From NCBI GenBank assembly GCA_032622095.1, contig CP136065.1, positions 54,059,949-54,123,948 on the forward strand: 64,000 nt of DNA, in the 5' to 3' direction. A program made the position numbers and the translations under genes. The notes beneath the pieces are model-generated. The model ran no database searches and was not told the DNA's origin. It saw only the letters and a list, made by a program, of their open reading frames with translations. The stretch is from Siphonodentalium dalli. Taxonomy: Eukaryota > Mollusca > Scaphopoda > Gadilida > Siphonodentaliidae. This document shows, one piece after another, positions 34,063 to 45,868 of this stretch; position 1 is the first letter of the stretch, and each line of letters opens with the position of its first letter.

Positions 34063-34368
34063 CTGCTTGTGTTTTATTGGGTATACCACCAAATTACGCC
34101 ACGCTCTTTGGGTTTTTCCAGTTTCAGCTGGAATTCCCTCATTAGCATATCATTATGCAGCTCGTTTGCATCTCTCCGATTTAAATTCGAGTCGACGGTG
34201 ATGCGACGTTTGTTTCAAACACGGATCTCAGACGCATCAGCAATTAAATTCGTGTTGCCCACACGCATTCTTCGTCGGTAGTACGTCTACTCACATTTAT
34301 TTGAAACAAACGTCGCAGTTTTTGTCGAATTCGAATCGTCGGTAGTGCGACGTTTGTTCCAAGGGTAA

Positions 34369-34735
34369 TTATATAGCGTATATTGAGGTTAAGAATGTCA
34401 ATATGAGCTTATTGCGCTCATTATAATAACACCGTTAAGTGCTTGTGTTCACTAGTACAGGCCGGAAAATAAGCTCACATTTAACTTATTTCAAATACAC
34501 AAATAAGCCGATTTCTGCATTATTAGAATCTGAATTACGCCCTATATGAACCCAAATCGACTTACGGTACCAGATGTTCGCTCTTTATAATGTGTTTTCA
34601 CTGTGGATTGCGCCATAAGACGGAATAACGGATGTATACGTCCCCCAAGGGCTTATCTCAGAATCATAAAAGTCCAATGTGAACCTACATGTGAATATTT
34701 AGGTCCAATATTAACCTATTTGCACGAGGACAGGC
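34369..34735. mobile_element. Palindromic MITE, right arm (split by Harbinger)
   Basis: Inverted counterpart of 21664-21938, ending CCTATTTGCACGAGGACAGG followed by C. It contains 'GTTCGCTCTTTATAATG' and 'GTGTTTTCACTGTGG', shared with the copy at 62573-62895. Confidence 0.75.
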
Positions 34736-34750
34736 TACAGTGGGTGATTA

Positions 34751-35603
34751 GGGTCGGGGTCGATTCGGTCCAGGGCTGTTTCGGCTGGGCTTGTTCGGCC
34801 GGGCTTGTTCGGCCCATGGTTTGGGCCGAACAGTCTCACCTAAAAATGTTTTTATCAGTAGGATATTTGGATGTTTATATATATTTTTCTTTTGTATGTT
34901 ATTTTATTATTATAATAAAGCGTTTAATATTTTGATTAAAGTGTATAAAAGGGTAGCATTGCTCTAGTTTATATTATATATATTGATCTTATGATTTGAT
35001 TTAATATTCTTACCTGTGATTTGTCTGTGAGAAAGATGATAATAAAGTTGTAGATATATGTTACTATATAGATTGTATCTACCTTTTTTACACTCAGAAC
35101 GGCTTCTGGCATGTTTGTTTGGACAAGATAAAACGGTGATTGATCTGAGTTGAGAATCACTCAGTTGGTGAGTTGAGACTTGTTCATGCAATCACAACAA
35201 GAGTATTATTATCAATTTATATAAACCAAAAATTTCTTCTTCTTCACCATATTTTTATTGAACTACAAAAGTACAAACAAATTTAATGAAATTTCGTCTT
35301 CTTCACCATATTTTTATTGAACTACAAAAGTACAAACAAATTTGCAGTGTTAATTACTATGTGTGTATACCCATTACTATTGTTGCGAATAAAACGTTAA
35401 TTGCAAACATAAATCTCCATTGTCACCAAAAGACCGGTCCCAAATCAAAGGCAATTAACATGCCGTCCAATTAACACCCACACTACCTAATTACCCGAAT
35501 TGAATAGGGGCCGAACAAGCCCGGCCGAATAAGCCCGGCCGAAATAGCCCTGGACCGAAAAGTCGAAGACCGAAAGAGCCCTGGACCGAATCGACCCGCT
35601 CCC
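34751..35603. mobile_element. Non-autonomous element with TTCGGCC-rich inverted ends
   Basis: Left GGGTCGGGGTCGATTCGGTC and right GACCGAATCGACCCGCTCCC are inverted matches, followed by GGGCTTGTTCGGCC-type subterminal repeats on both sides. The flanks GGTGATTA (34743-34750) and GGTGATTC (35604-35611) look like an 8 bp duplication with one change. The interior is AT-rich and non-coding. Confidence 0.8.
35232..35345. repeat. 59 bp tandem duplication
   Basis: TCTTCACCATATTTTTATTG, then AACTACAAAAGTACAAACAA, appears twice with a period of 59 bp inside the 34751-35603 element. Confidence 0.85.
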
Positions 35604-35829
35604 GGTGATTCGACCTCGTTTCTTCTCTAAAAATCACCCCTAGACGTCACATGGTCGGTCCGGGCTGTTTTAGCTTTATTCGATCGCGACAAACATATTG
35701 GTGATGTCGGTATTTTGAGAGTTAATTGCCAGGCCTTGGTGGTCGATTCGTCCTTGTTTCTAAAGTCCCGGAGCAATAGGGGTGAAGTAAAAATTCTGTT
35801 AAATTTGTTTTCTCTATGGATTGTGATTC

Positions 35830-38800
35830 TGGGTTGTGTGTACACCAATTTCTAGGCGGATGTATAGTTCTCACCATTGCCGTAGTATAGAATATGAACT
35901 CAGTCAGTTTAATTTGTTTTGTTGGGAACTATATTTCATCAAATGCACACAAATTTTTATAGTATTTCGGTGCTATTACATTATACTACTGTTTGTAGGA
36001 AAAATTGGCACGCCATTAGAAAGATGGCTGCCAAAATGACGACCGGAGTGTGAAAATATGATTTTTTCACTGATATCTCCTATATCTGTTCCTGCTGTTT
36101 TGGACAGGTTGCAAATTGTAGCTTAAATTTTTATTATTATTCATATAGTATAACCATTATCTCAGTACTATACAGGTTGTTCTTTAGTCTCAGCCAATTC
36201 CAATCCCTAACAAAGTTGATCTTACAGAACGAGGTATGAATTTCCCCAAAAAACTCAATATTGGTTCCTGGCCATATGTTAATGTGAATTATACAGATTT
36301 GAAGGAATTAAGCGAGTGTGAGTATTGTCTATAAATGTAATCTCATTATGGCCTGAAACGGTTACTATGGTTTATGGTGGCAGTCAAAATGGCAGAAAAT
36401 GTATAGAAAATTCAACATTTTTTCATTATGCACTTGAATGTCGTAACTGATAGATGCATGGAGTTGACTAATGTGCATTAGATACATTAAAAAGAAACAC
36501 TTTAAATAGTACACAATAGAAGACAATATGAACATGGGAAATTACATGCACGTACGGTGTGAGATATATATTGCAGAAGACCAGAGACTCTCGCGCTATA
36601 TTTCATTTATTCAAGATACAACCTTTGTATAATTTAGTGCCTTGACCTCAACTGTGTGGAGAATGCACACTCAATGTATGACGATAATAGGATTGTTGCA
36701 TACTGACGTGTTAAGCTTAGTCCTATTTACACGCCAATGTTGTCATACTTCTCTGTTGGGCAATGATATCATGATATTAATAAGTATCAGACTAATTGAA
36801 ATGGATATTTCCAGAGTTCCAAAAGAGTTACAACATAAATTGTTTCCATGCCCTAGTAGATCAGGGAGATAATTTGATCACAACATCAAAGGAAGATACG
36901 GTGAGCTGCCGGTACAATGTAACGGTGCTTTCGTGACAATCAATTATCACTTACACACGTTCAGATGACAGCATCGAGCCTTGTGTTAATTTATATATCA
37001 GCGTATACCGGGTATCGTTCATATGTTGACCATATGACCATGAACTAACATTTATTCAACATCCTCTTCGTGCACGAAGAACAATATAATTTCCGTGTGC
37101 AATATACGATTAGAGGGGATTCCACGAATCATGGTTTCACGTATACAAATCAACATATACCTTGTGAACAAGATACAATGGCATTTTGGCGACATTTGGA
37201 AGACAAAACTTTCCCAAATGAATAAAACACGATTACAAAAGTGAGCATGGTCAAAATATTGGCAGCTGGTTAGTTCTCAACCCACTGGCTTAAGCACACA
37301 GTTGGTTGAATGCAGGCTAGCTCAGGTCATTGAAGTGTGCACATTTGTACTATAGTCAGTGAAATATATATCGCACTGTGTCGATTACTGCCAATCGCTA
37401 GCGGTTGAGAAATTTCAAAGTATGCAATATTTGCGGATAAAATCGGGTCACGGTGAAATAACTTGAAGATATACAGGAATAGACTAGGATATCAGTTTCT
37501 CTGAATCAGTTGTTCGTCCATGGCATATCCCAAACTGGGGTGTACTAAATCAATTGTGATCATAACATTCACGACACTGGCACCAAATGACTAGCTTCAC
37601 TGTGGTAGTATATTGTAATACTCAACTATAAGTGGTGATGGAAACAATGCCGGAATGAGACTTTGGGCTTAGGAGCGAATGCATTCTATGACTTAATTTG
37701 ATATTCTAAGTGTGGATGCCTATAACAGCTTTTGTTGTTTTCATATTTGAACCTCTGTCCGTGCTCTTTATGAAATATAATTGTTCCTGGCTAAATGACG
37801 GCATTTAATTGTATTGCACATCCGGTTATCAAAGATTGCGGTAGATATAAAATTACAAATTTACCAAGAGAAAGCTTGCAACTTTGAAGAGTCAACGTGA
37901 ATATGCATGCACAGGGTTTTGCTTGCCATTGTTTATAATGTTATATGACCTGTCGAAACAAGCATTACCACAGTTGGACCCCGTCTCCACTATATAGATA
38001 ACATGGTTATGCTTAATTATATTTTCCGACCCAGTACACCACACTTGGCGTAGAAAGATGCGCACTGCGTATATATGCAAATAACTCACCAAAACTCAAC
38101 AAATTTATGAATTTGGTGGGACGTATCAGACCCAAAAAGACCGGAGCGCAGATTCAAGACAAAAACTCAACTCGTATGTCCTTCAAGTGAAGCATGAGTT
38201 CAGTCGGTTCTACTTCGAGGGTTGGTGATAGTTACTTTTCATGGGATGATCATGTTACGGTGCTATCTCAATGTTCTGAAAATGTTCAAATGTGAGAAAT
38301 CATCAGCCACTTAGAATTATTCGATAGTCACTACGGCTTTCCATGAACTATTTAGCATAAACAAGAATGTCACCGGAAGCAGTTAAGTTACTGTTGAGTT
38401 TTTGTTTGGTTGTTTCAATCGATAGACCATATCACGACTAATACCACACCATTCTCGCAGCCAGATTATGTTGAAATTTGACCATGATTTTGTTTTATTT
38501 CCGTAATATTTGAGCTATTTGATGATGATTTAATTCCCGAGCAGATGCGCGAACTGCATTGCTTCTATGAAGAGGTGTCAACATTTGCGTCACTGCTTAT
38601 AAACATAGATGATGTCTCAATCGTTTAAGGCTAAATACTGATTTTGGCAGCCATTTTGAACAATACTTTAGGTATTACAAAATGTGTTCAAGTGTGTTCC
38701 ACCAAGCTAACACCTTTGATTCATTTGCCGCAATTTTTACTATCATGATTGATTATATTGACCATCTCACATTTTCAATATCTTCAAGCACCTATAGGTA

Positions 38801-39600
38801 ATAATAGCCTATGCTTAACTCCCTCAGTTCTGGTTCCTTTCACATTGTAATATGGCTAGATATAGGTTATACTGAGATACATTTTCTTTTGGGACTGAAA
38901 TGGACTGAGACCAAAGAAATAACAAGTGTAAAGTCTCCAATGAAGATTAGTCAACATTACGCATCAACCACAACATATAAACGAATAAGGATAAACCATA
39001 GAATTTTCTATAAATTTGCCGCCATTTTGACTGCCATGTCATAAACCATTGTAACCATTTCAGGCCCTAATGAGATTACATTTTGTCGGTAATGCTTGCA
39101 TTGGCTTAACTCCTTCAGATATGCTCATTTCATATTAAAATATGACTAGAAACCGAAAGTGAGTTTTCGATGATATATCATACTACGTTCTTTTTAAAAA
39201 AGAGTTTAAGGATTGGAAGTAGCTGAAAACAAACAAACAACAAATTTCACTGCCCAAATAATCGTAGGACATGAATAATAGGAAAACAAACAACAACGCA
39301 TTGTCAGTACCAAACGGTAGAAACGGATATAGAAGATATGAGTGAAAATGTGTCAATTTTCCTATTCAGGTCACCATTTGTGGCAGCCATCTTGATATAG
39401 GAGAACCAATTGTCCTGTAAAATCTAGTACAATGTAATAGCATCACAATAATGTAGACAAATGTTGCCTCCAACAAAATGGATTAAACTGATTTAGTTCA
39501 TATTTTGTAACACGTCGGCCATGTTGGATGCCATGTTGGTTCTATGAATTGAGGGTTAATAGCAGCACTTCTGTGTGGCCTCCACCCCCGTCCGTGCGTG
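35830..39600. mobile_element. 3.7 kb element with long degenerate inverted repeats
   Basis: 35880-36490 pairs with the reverse complement of about 39000-39500. Examples are GAACTCAGTCAGTTTAAT against GAACTAAATCAGTTTAAT, AGATGGCTGCCA on both sides, and TGTAATCTCATTATGGCCTG against TGTAATCTCATTAGGGCCTG. The right arm is internally duplicated (38640-38880 and 39000-39150). The interior 36490-38600 has no recognisable gene. The exact ends are eroded. Confidence 0.75.
36490..38600. other. Interior of the inverted-repeat element, no gene supported
   Basis: AT-rich, with only short open frames and none with a recognisable motif. I see no transposase remnant. Confidence 0.5.
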
Positions 39601-39816
39601 GGTGTTTCCGAGACCCCATCTCGCACAGTTATTGCCACTAAAATCTCGATTATGGTCGGTTTGCATCAACCAACAAACCCGTTATTAAAGTGATGTGAAA
39701 CACTCCGGTATGGTGATCAAATAGAAATGGATAATAATCTTGCTCAAAGTAGTTATTTTTTACAAATAGTACATCCAAATTGACAACACACACCGTCATT
39801 CTTATTTATTAATTAT

Positions 39817-40050
39817 ATGTAGTGACTCTCGATGGCGAAATCGTTTTCGTTAGCTTATCGCTGATAGATGCGTCCCGAATCGAGTAGTAAATATTTACAA
39901 TTGAGCGTAGTTCTGACGATGTTTTCTATGGAGTGGTTCGGCCGATTTGCTTAAGATTTTCGGCGATGTTAGTAGAATGTTACATTCCTCCAGTTGGCAT
40001 AGCGCCTGAATACTAACTTATCAATTTCACGCACCCGAACAAGTACATAA
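39817..40050 (+). repeat. Dispersed repeat, copy 1
   Basis: About 235 bp matching 44887-45125, with shared GCGAAATCGTTTTCGTTAGC and AGTAAATATTTACAATTG, TTTTCGGCGATGTTA and CGCACCCGAA. Roughly 80% alike by eye. Family unknown. Confidence 0.75.
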
Positions 40051-40087
40051 TATGTCTTTAAACTATGTTTTTGAATATTTTATATAC

Positions 40088-40611
40088 TTAAAGGCACGGG
40101 CGGAGTTCGTTGCAGAAATATTCATGTTTGTTCAAATCGCCATCCACAGAAGGAATATTAAAAAATATATAGTTTTGTTCATATGCCAAACATAATCAGC
40201 GAGTGAATAGTACATTGTCGTCAAGACGTACGATGGTGTACTAAACACCTGCTCGTGTTACAGAAGTTTTGCTTCTGTTTGCATAACATAGCGCAATTCT
40301 ATTTGTTAATCACAAACAAATGATATAAACGCTCTTTATTATTTCCTTATCAGGAAAACAGTAACAAAAAACGCTCTTTATGTTTACCATATCCGGATCT
40401 AAACAAAAGCCAGGTTCTGTAAGGTTTTTTGCTTTTGTTTATATACATAACACAAAAACAATTGACAATAACATACTGTTTATGCCATATTTCTGATTGG
40501 TATAAGAACAAGATCTGTCTATATTTTACTATTCTTTCTGTTTATGGCGGTTTTTGACGGAGGTGAATATTTTAACAGCATACCCACCACCAACGCCGCC
40601 CGTATCTTTAA
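40088..40611 (+). mobile_element. TTAA-flanked MITE family 2, copy A
   Basis: TTAA at both sides. The ends AGGCACGGGCGG and CCGCCCGTATCT are inverted. The 516 bp body carries two CGCTCTTTAT motifs (near 40330 and 40371) around a TATCAGGAA. Non-coding. Confidence 0.85.
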
Positions 40612-40656
40612 ACTATAACATATGTCTTTTCCTCGATTCGTTCAGATTAACAAAAC

Positions 40657-40765
40657 GGGTGCAGGACGTTTCGGCACGTGGATTTTCGGCACTTGGTTGT
40701 TTCGGCCCAGGTACTAGGACGTTTCGGCACTTCATCGAAGACGTTTCGGCGCTTATCTCATTTTC
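40657..40765 (+). repeat. GTTTCGGCAC-rich repeat fragment
   Basis: Five 'TTTCGGC' repeats (ACGTTTCGGCAC types) resemble the subterminal repeats of other elements, but no inverted partner was found. The flank CCTCGATTCGTTCAGATTAA recurs near 41390, where the 'TTTCGGC' block is absent. Confidence 0.5.
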
Positions 40766-42003
40766 TTTTCTTTTCATATATAATATTGTCTTTGTTGTTG
40801 CATTTATATTCGCCATTTGTTATGATTCGGTAGTACGTACATACTAAAGCGTTTGATGTTCCGTCACACCACCCAACCTGACACGTACGTCTCAGTGGCA
40901 TATCAGATGGTGTGTTATCATTATCCCATCTATAAAACAGGGAACCGTCAGCGAATTTTCAATTCAATTCTTTAATCTCAATAAATCAATAATCATGATA
41001 TATGAGATATACAAGATTCAAATACAAATATATGACAAAAGCACATTTAACAGGTACATAAATATATTTTATAGTATATGTAATATTAATGTTAATGCAT
41101 ACATTGAAGGCACATCCACCCAAAAACAGGGTGGATGTGCCCGATACTATATATAAGACTATCTATTTATTTGATACTTTGATACTCGCGTCATTTACAC
41201 AGGAATACTGTCATAGCGACATTCAAATATCATTCTCTCAACCATTTCTTCTGACGATAGTGTTATCTGCATCGATTGTTCCTCAGAAATCGTCGGCCGC
41301 CAACAACGTCTGCATCAACCAACAAACCCATTATTAAACTGTTTTTGAATATTTTACACACTTAATATTTTATACACTTAATTGTCCTCGATTCGTTCAG
41401 ATTAACAAAACACTGCGAAAATGACAAATTTAGAAAAGTAACGGTACTTTTTCTTAACAGCATCAGTTTGCCCTACCAGCAGATTAGCAGTGCCCACCAA
41501 CATCATAGCAGATTAGCAGGACCGCTTGACCAGGGGTGATATTACTGTCATTGACATTGAACCCAATCGCCTCTCATGATATCAGCGTATGTTATTCGCC
41601 GTAAGAAATTAGTTCGATAGAGTTGTTCCTCTTTGATTTTGCTCGCTTCTCTGTGTCATGTGTTCCACAACTGGTAATATATTTTGTACCAGTTACAACG
41701 TTATGTTATGATATGCATAATCTATACATGTGTGATGGAGAAAGAATCGCGGTGCTTGCAAATAGATATGGGTTCGAAATTTCTAAATCACGATTTTAAA
41801 GTCATGAACATTAAATAATTTCTTCTCATACGAACTTTAGGACCCACCCGCGAAGTTTGATGAAAATTGTGAAAATACCAGGATAAGCTAAAGGCAAACA
41901 AAGGGTGTGAAATGTTTTAAATAACCATGCTGATGAAATTCCAATAATGTAAGCTTATTTAGAAGCGCCAGATATCTCGGAAAATCACCAAAACACTCGA
42001 CAA

Positions 42004-42540
42004 TTAAAGATAAGGGCGTCGTTGGCGGTGCATATGCTGTTAAAAATTCACCTCCGTCAAAAACCGCCATAAACAGAAATAATAGTAAAATATAGACAGA
42101 TCTTGTTCTTATACCAATCAGAAATATGGCATAAACAGTATGTTATTGTCAAATGTTTTTCCTTTGGTATGTAAACAAAAAACGTTACAGAACCTGGCTT
42201 TTGTTTAGATCCGGATATGGTAAACATAAAGAGCGTTTTTTGTTACTGTTTTCCTGATATGGAAATAATAAAGAGCGTTTATATCATTTGTGTGTGATTA
42301 ACCAATAGAATTGCGCTGTGTTATGTAAACAGAACCAAATCTTTTGTAACACGAGCAGGCTCTTGTTTACGTACACCAGCGTACGTCTTGACGACAATAT
42401 ACTATTTACGCGTTGATTATGTTTGGCATATGATCAAAACTATATATATATATTTTTAATATTCCTTCTGTTGATGGCGATTTGAACAAATATGAATATT
42501 TCTGCAACGAACCCCTGCCCGTGCCTTTAAACTTTTCAAA
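42004..42540 (-). mobile_element. TTAA-flanked MITE family 2, copy B
   Basis: Reverse orientation to copy A. TTAA at 42004-42007 and 42537-42540; ends AGATAAGGGCG and CCCGTGCCT. The body is 529 bp, with ATAAAGAGCG motifs near 42228 and 42270. Between copies A and B (40.6-42.0 kb) I see no gene. Confidence 0.85.
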
Positions 42541-42924
42541 TAAGGTTCAACATCCAGACCCATGCATGCATAGGTTACCCACACCATGCACCAGTATGCG
42601 AAAAAGATGTGAATGCATTCTCTGCGTAATGACTCTTCCCGGCAAGATGACAAAATGGTCGCACAGAATCTGTTTTAATTACATAATTTTTCCATCTGTA
42701 TAGCCTATTTCAATAACCACTAACAGGTAGAATATTGATGAACACGCCGAAAAAATACATGTATTCTTTGAGACAGTAGAAACGGAATCTCGAAATCCAA
42801 AGTGGTTATCCTCAAATAGATGAATATTTGTTTTGAAATAATGAACTAGTTATGTTTAACTAGCTGATGTGCCCGACTTCGTCCGGGCTATTTAGGGATT
42901 TCTTTGTGATCGCCTCAGACTGGG

Positions 42925-43230
42925 CAGAATATACAGAGTCTGGACAAACTATTCTTTGATCGGTCCAGAAACATGACTATATGAGCGTGTATGAGCGAGG
43001 TCACGGTCATGGCCAAGAACACGGTCGCATGTGAAATTGGACCCGCCCATATTGTCCCCGGGATCAAAGTAGGCCTACATACCAAAGTTGAGTCGGATCG
43101 GTCGAGGTCGATAAACATGCTTATATGAGCGAGGTCAAGGTCAAGGACACCGTCGCACGTGAAATTGGAACCGCCCATATTGTTCCCGGGATCAAAGTAG
43201 GCCTACATACCAAAGTTGAGTCGGATCGGT
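42925..43230. repeat. ~145 bp tandem duplication
   Basis: GTGAAATTGGA(C/A)CCGCCCAT, CCCGGGATCAAAGTAGGCCT and TGAGTCGGATCGGTCGAG occur twice (from about 43030 and 43160). The repeat contains GAGGTCAAGGTCAAGG. The flanking CCCGACTTCGTCCGGGC copy at 42873 links it to the window-start repeat. Confidence 0.75.
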
Positions 43231-43302
43231 CGAGCAGTGTTCGAGTCTATAACACGTGTACATGCATACAGACGGAAATTCCAAAATATATAATAGACTA
43301 GC

Positions 43303-43660
43303 AGGTGACCCGACTTCGTCCGGGCTTTGACCTTGAATTTACTATTTTGAAGGTCAAGGTCAGGTCGGGGTAACGATTTGACCCGTCCAAAACACTCCCC
43401 GGACAAAAGTACCCCTATGTATAAAAGTTCGTCGAAATGCGTCCGCTTTACCCGATTTGACCTTGAATTGACCATTTTGAAGGTCAAGGTCAGGTCGGGG
43501 TCACGATTGACCCGTTGAAAACACTCCCCCGACAAAAGTATCTATACCCGACTTCGTCCGGGCTTTGACCTTGAATTGACCATTTTGAAGGTCAAGGTCA
43601 GGTCGTGGTCACGATTTGACCCGTCGAAAACACTCCCCCGACAAAAGTATCCCTAGGAAA
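43303..43660. repeat. ~110 bp tandem repeat, three copies, with AAGGTCA half-sites
   Basis: Three units share TTTGACCTTGAATT(G/T)AC(C/T)AT followed by TTTGAAGGTCAAGGTCAGGT, then ACGATT(T)GACCCGT and AAAACACTCCCCCGACAAAA. Each has an inverted TGACCTT/AAGGTCA arrangement. Two units start with CCCGACTTCGTCCGGGC. Confidence 0.85.
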
Positions 43661-44886
43661 TCCGTTAATTTTTTAATTTAATTTGAGTTAATTCTGCCTT
43701 TTTAATCAAGAGAAATGATGGTACCCGTCCCTAAAAGAGGTACGTTTGTGGGTACCCGTTTCAAGGTGAAGATCACCTCGGGCGGAAAAACTTACCCGAT
43801 GAAAATCTCCCCCGTTCCTTGGAACCCCTAAGTACGAAGACATACATAAGAATCACACAACACGCTCATATCTGGATACAGACACACTCACGTCTGGCCC
43901 CAGACATAAGAATCACACTACACTCATACGCTCTTTATCAACGACAATGCGGATACGAACGCTCTTTAACTATCAACGCGATTAAACCCACAGTGCCAAG
44001 GACGGTCATTTTGGTGACTGGTAGTGGAGAATGGGATTAGATTACTCAGCTTTTTATTATATGAGTAGGTCCCAGAAATCCAAACATCTACCCAAGGATG
44101 AACATCATACAATCATAAAGGAATATTTCAATATTCATACCATTTAAAGTACTAGAAGAATTAAATGAACCGACATTTTTAAAAAATCTTCACAACGGAA
44201 ACCTGTGAGAACTGATGGGATTGCTTTTTATATATAAATGCATTATTTTCTTTAAAAGCTGGGTTTACCCCATGTTATCTTGTTATAAAAGAACTAATAG
44301 TTGTTGAATCTTGAAAGTGGGAGCCCAAGTTTTGGTTCAGTTTATAAGCCAGACTGGACATTTAGATCCATTTTAGTAGTCATATTTTTCCATTAAACAT
44401 GGATTTGGAACAGGATTAACGTGACTGCGTGACATTGGAATAATCTGCGATGGGGGGCTACGACCCACCGGACCTTGTCCTCTGGATTTGTTTCGCACCC
44501 CCCCCCCCCCCACCCCCATGGTGATTGTCAAGTTTTTGTATAGTATAGCTTGTGGATATATATTTCGTATATTTTATCCTTCTTCCAAGTAATTTGAAGG
44601 TTCAAATGAGCCATGTCCGTTTAATTTGATGGTTTCATTATCAAGGGCCACTCTGGTAAGCTACAGAGCCACTCCCTCCCCCGCTCCCTAAAATTTATTT
44701 TGGTCTGAGAGAGCGATTACGGATCTGAAGAGTGAGGTTCCAGTTGGAAAGTTCTAACCCAAGAGGTGAAAATGGATTTTCCCAAACCTGGTCTGGTTCA
44801 AGGGACGCATTTTGTAAATTTAATGGTGGTGTATACCACCAAACTTAAACCCTCTAGTCACGTCGCTGACTTATTTATTAATTAAA

Positions 44887-45125
44887 GACAGTGACTCTCG
44901 ATTGCGAAATCGTTTTCGTTAGCTTACCGCAGATAGTTGCGCCCCGAATCGAGAAGTAAATATTTACAATTGCGCATAGTTCATATATGATGTTTTCTAT
45001 GGAGCGGTACGGTCGATTTGTTTGAAATTTTCGGCGATGTTACTAGAATGCTATATTCATCCACTTGACATAGTTTCTGAATGCTAACTTATTAGTTTCG
45101 CGCACCCGAATAATACATAACATGT
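44887..45125 (+). repeat. Dispersed repeat, copy 2
   Basis: Second copy of the 39817-40050 repeat in the same orientation, 5 kb downstream. Confidence 0.75.
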
Positions 45126-45468
45126 CAACTACCATCATCTTAATATTCATGTTGGCTGTCGTTGCCGCTAACCCCGCACACATGTGAAATGAATCAACGT
45201 CTTCCCTCGCTCGCTTCAGATATTTCAAATATCTACTCACATACAAACATCTGCATAACATGTTTGTGGTATACAATATTTCACCATATCTATTACAAGT
45301 TTGCCGTCGGCGACAGTGTGCTTGTCAATTTTGATAGATCCGTATCAGTATGGGATATAAGGTGAAATGCTTGTCAAAAGCACCAAGGTGGGGGTCGCGA
45401 ATTGATTTACACCTCATGTTTGAAGTCAATTGGACTTTTTGTCACATCATCTTCAATATTCACATGTA

Positions 45469-45868
45469 TTAACCCTTTACCCAACAAACCGGCCAAAACC
45501 GGCCAAATAAAGCTTCAACAGCCTAAAATATCTTCGGTCTGTCTCAATAGAACCATACAAATATGGATATCATTGGAACCGGCTCCTTGACCACATTGTG
45601 ATAGTTACAGTTATGCCCTGTGCCAATGCATTCTCTTATATATGCGAGTCGACCATAGGTCGCCTCGCATATATAAGAGTATGCATTGGCCTAAAAAAAA
45701 TCTTTTTTTAACAATTTTTACCATTTTTTCTTACATTCTTTAACAATTTTATAATTTTTAATGTGCTAAGCCAATGCATTCTCTTATATATGCGAGGCGA
45801 CCTATGGTCGACTCGCATATATAAGAGAATGCATTGGCACAGGGCCCTGATGTTGGGTAAAGGGTTAA
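45469..45868 (+). mobile_element. piggyBac-like MITE, copy 2 (intact)
   Basis: TTAA at 45469-45472 and 45865-45868. The body is 392 bp with inverted ends CCCTTTACCCAACA and TGTTGGGTAAAGGG. The palindromes are 45622-45690 and 45770-45838. This is the cleanest copy in the window and equals copy 3 in length once the insertion in copy 3 is subtracted. Confidence 0.9.

Larger units (their letters stand above)
21942..34365. mobile_element. 12.4 kb Harbinger/PIF element with nested insertions
   Basis: Terminal inverted repeats begin CCCTTGGAACAAACGTCGCA at 21942, and the same sequence is inverted at 34365; 38 of the first 39 bases agree. TAA directly flanks both ends (21939-21941 and 34366-34368), fitting the 3 bp target duplication of PIF/Harbinger. 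Inside are a broken DDE transposase (+) and a Myb/SANT-like ORF (-), the usual two-gene content. Later insertions inflate the length: a hAT-like element (24264-25437), a CR1 LINE (about 27.5-31.1 kb) and repeat-rich DNA at 31.2-34.06 kb. Confidence 0.85.

Noticed and set aside
36642-36872. 76-aa open frame
   Set aside because: Lies in the interior of the long inverted-repeat element with no motif; likely chance.
43128-43600. CRISPR-like array of regularly spaced repeats
   Set aside because: Eukaryotic context, long head-to-tail units without unique spacers; these are ordinary tandem repeats.
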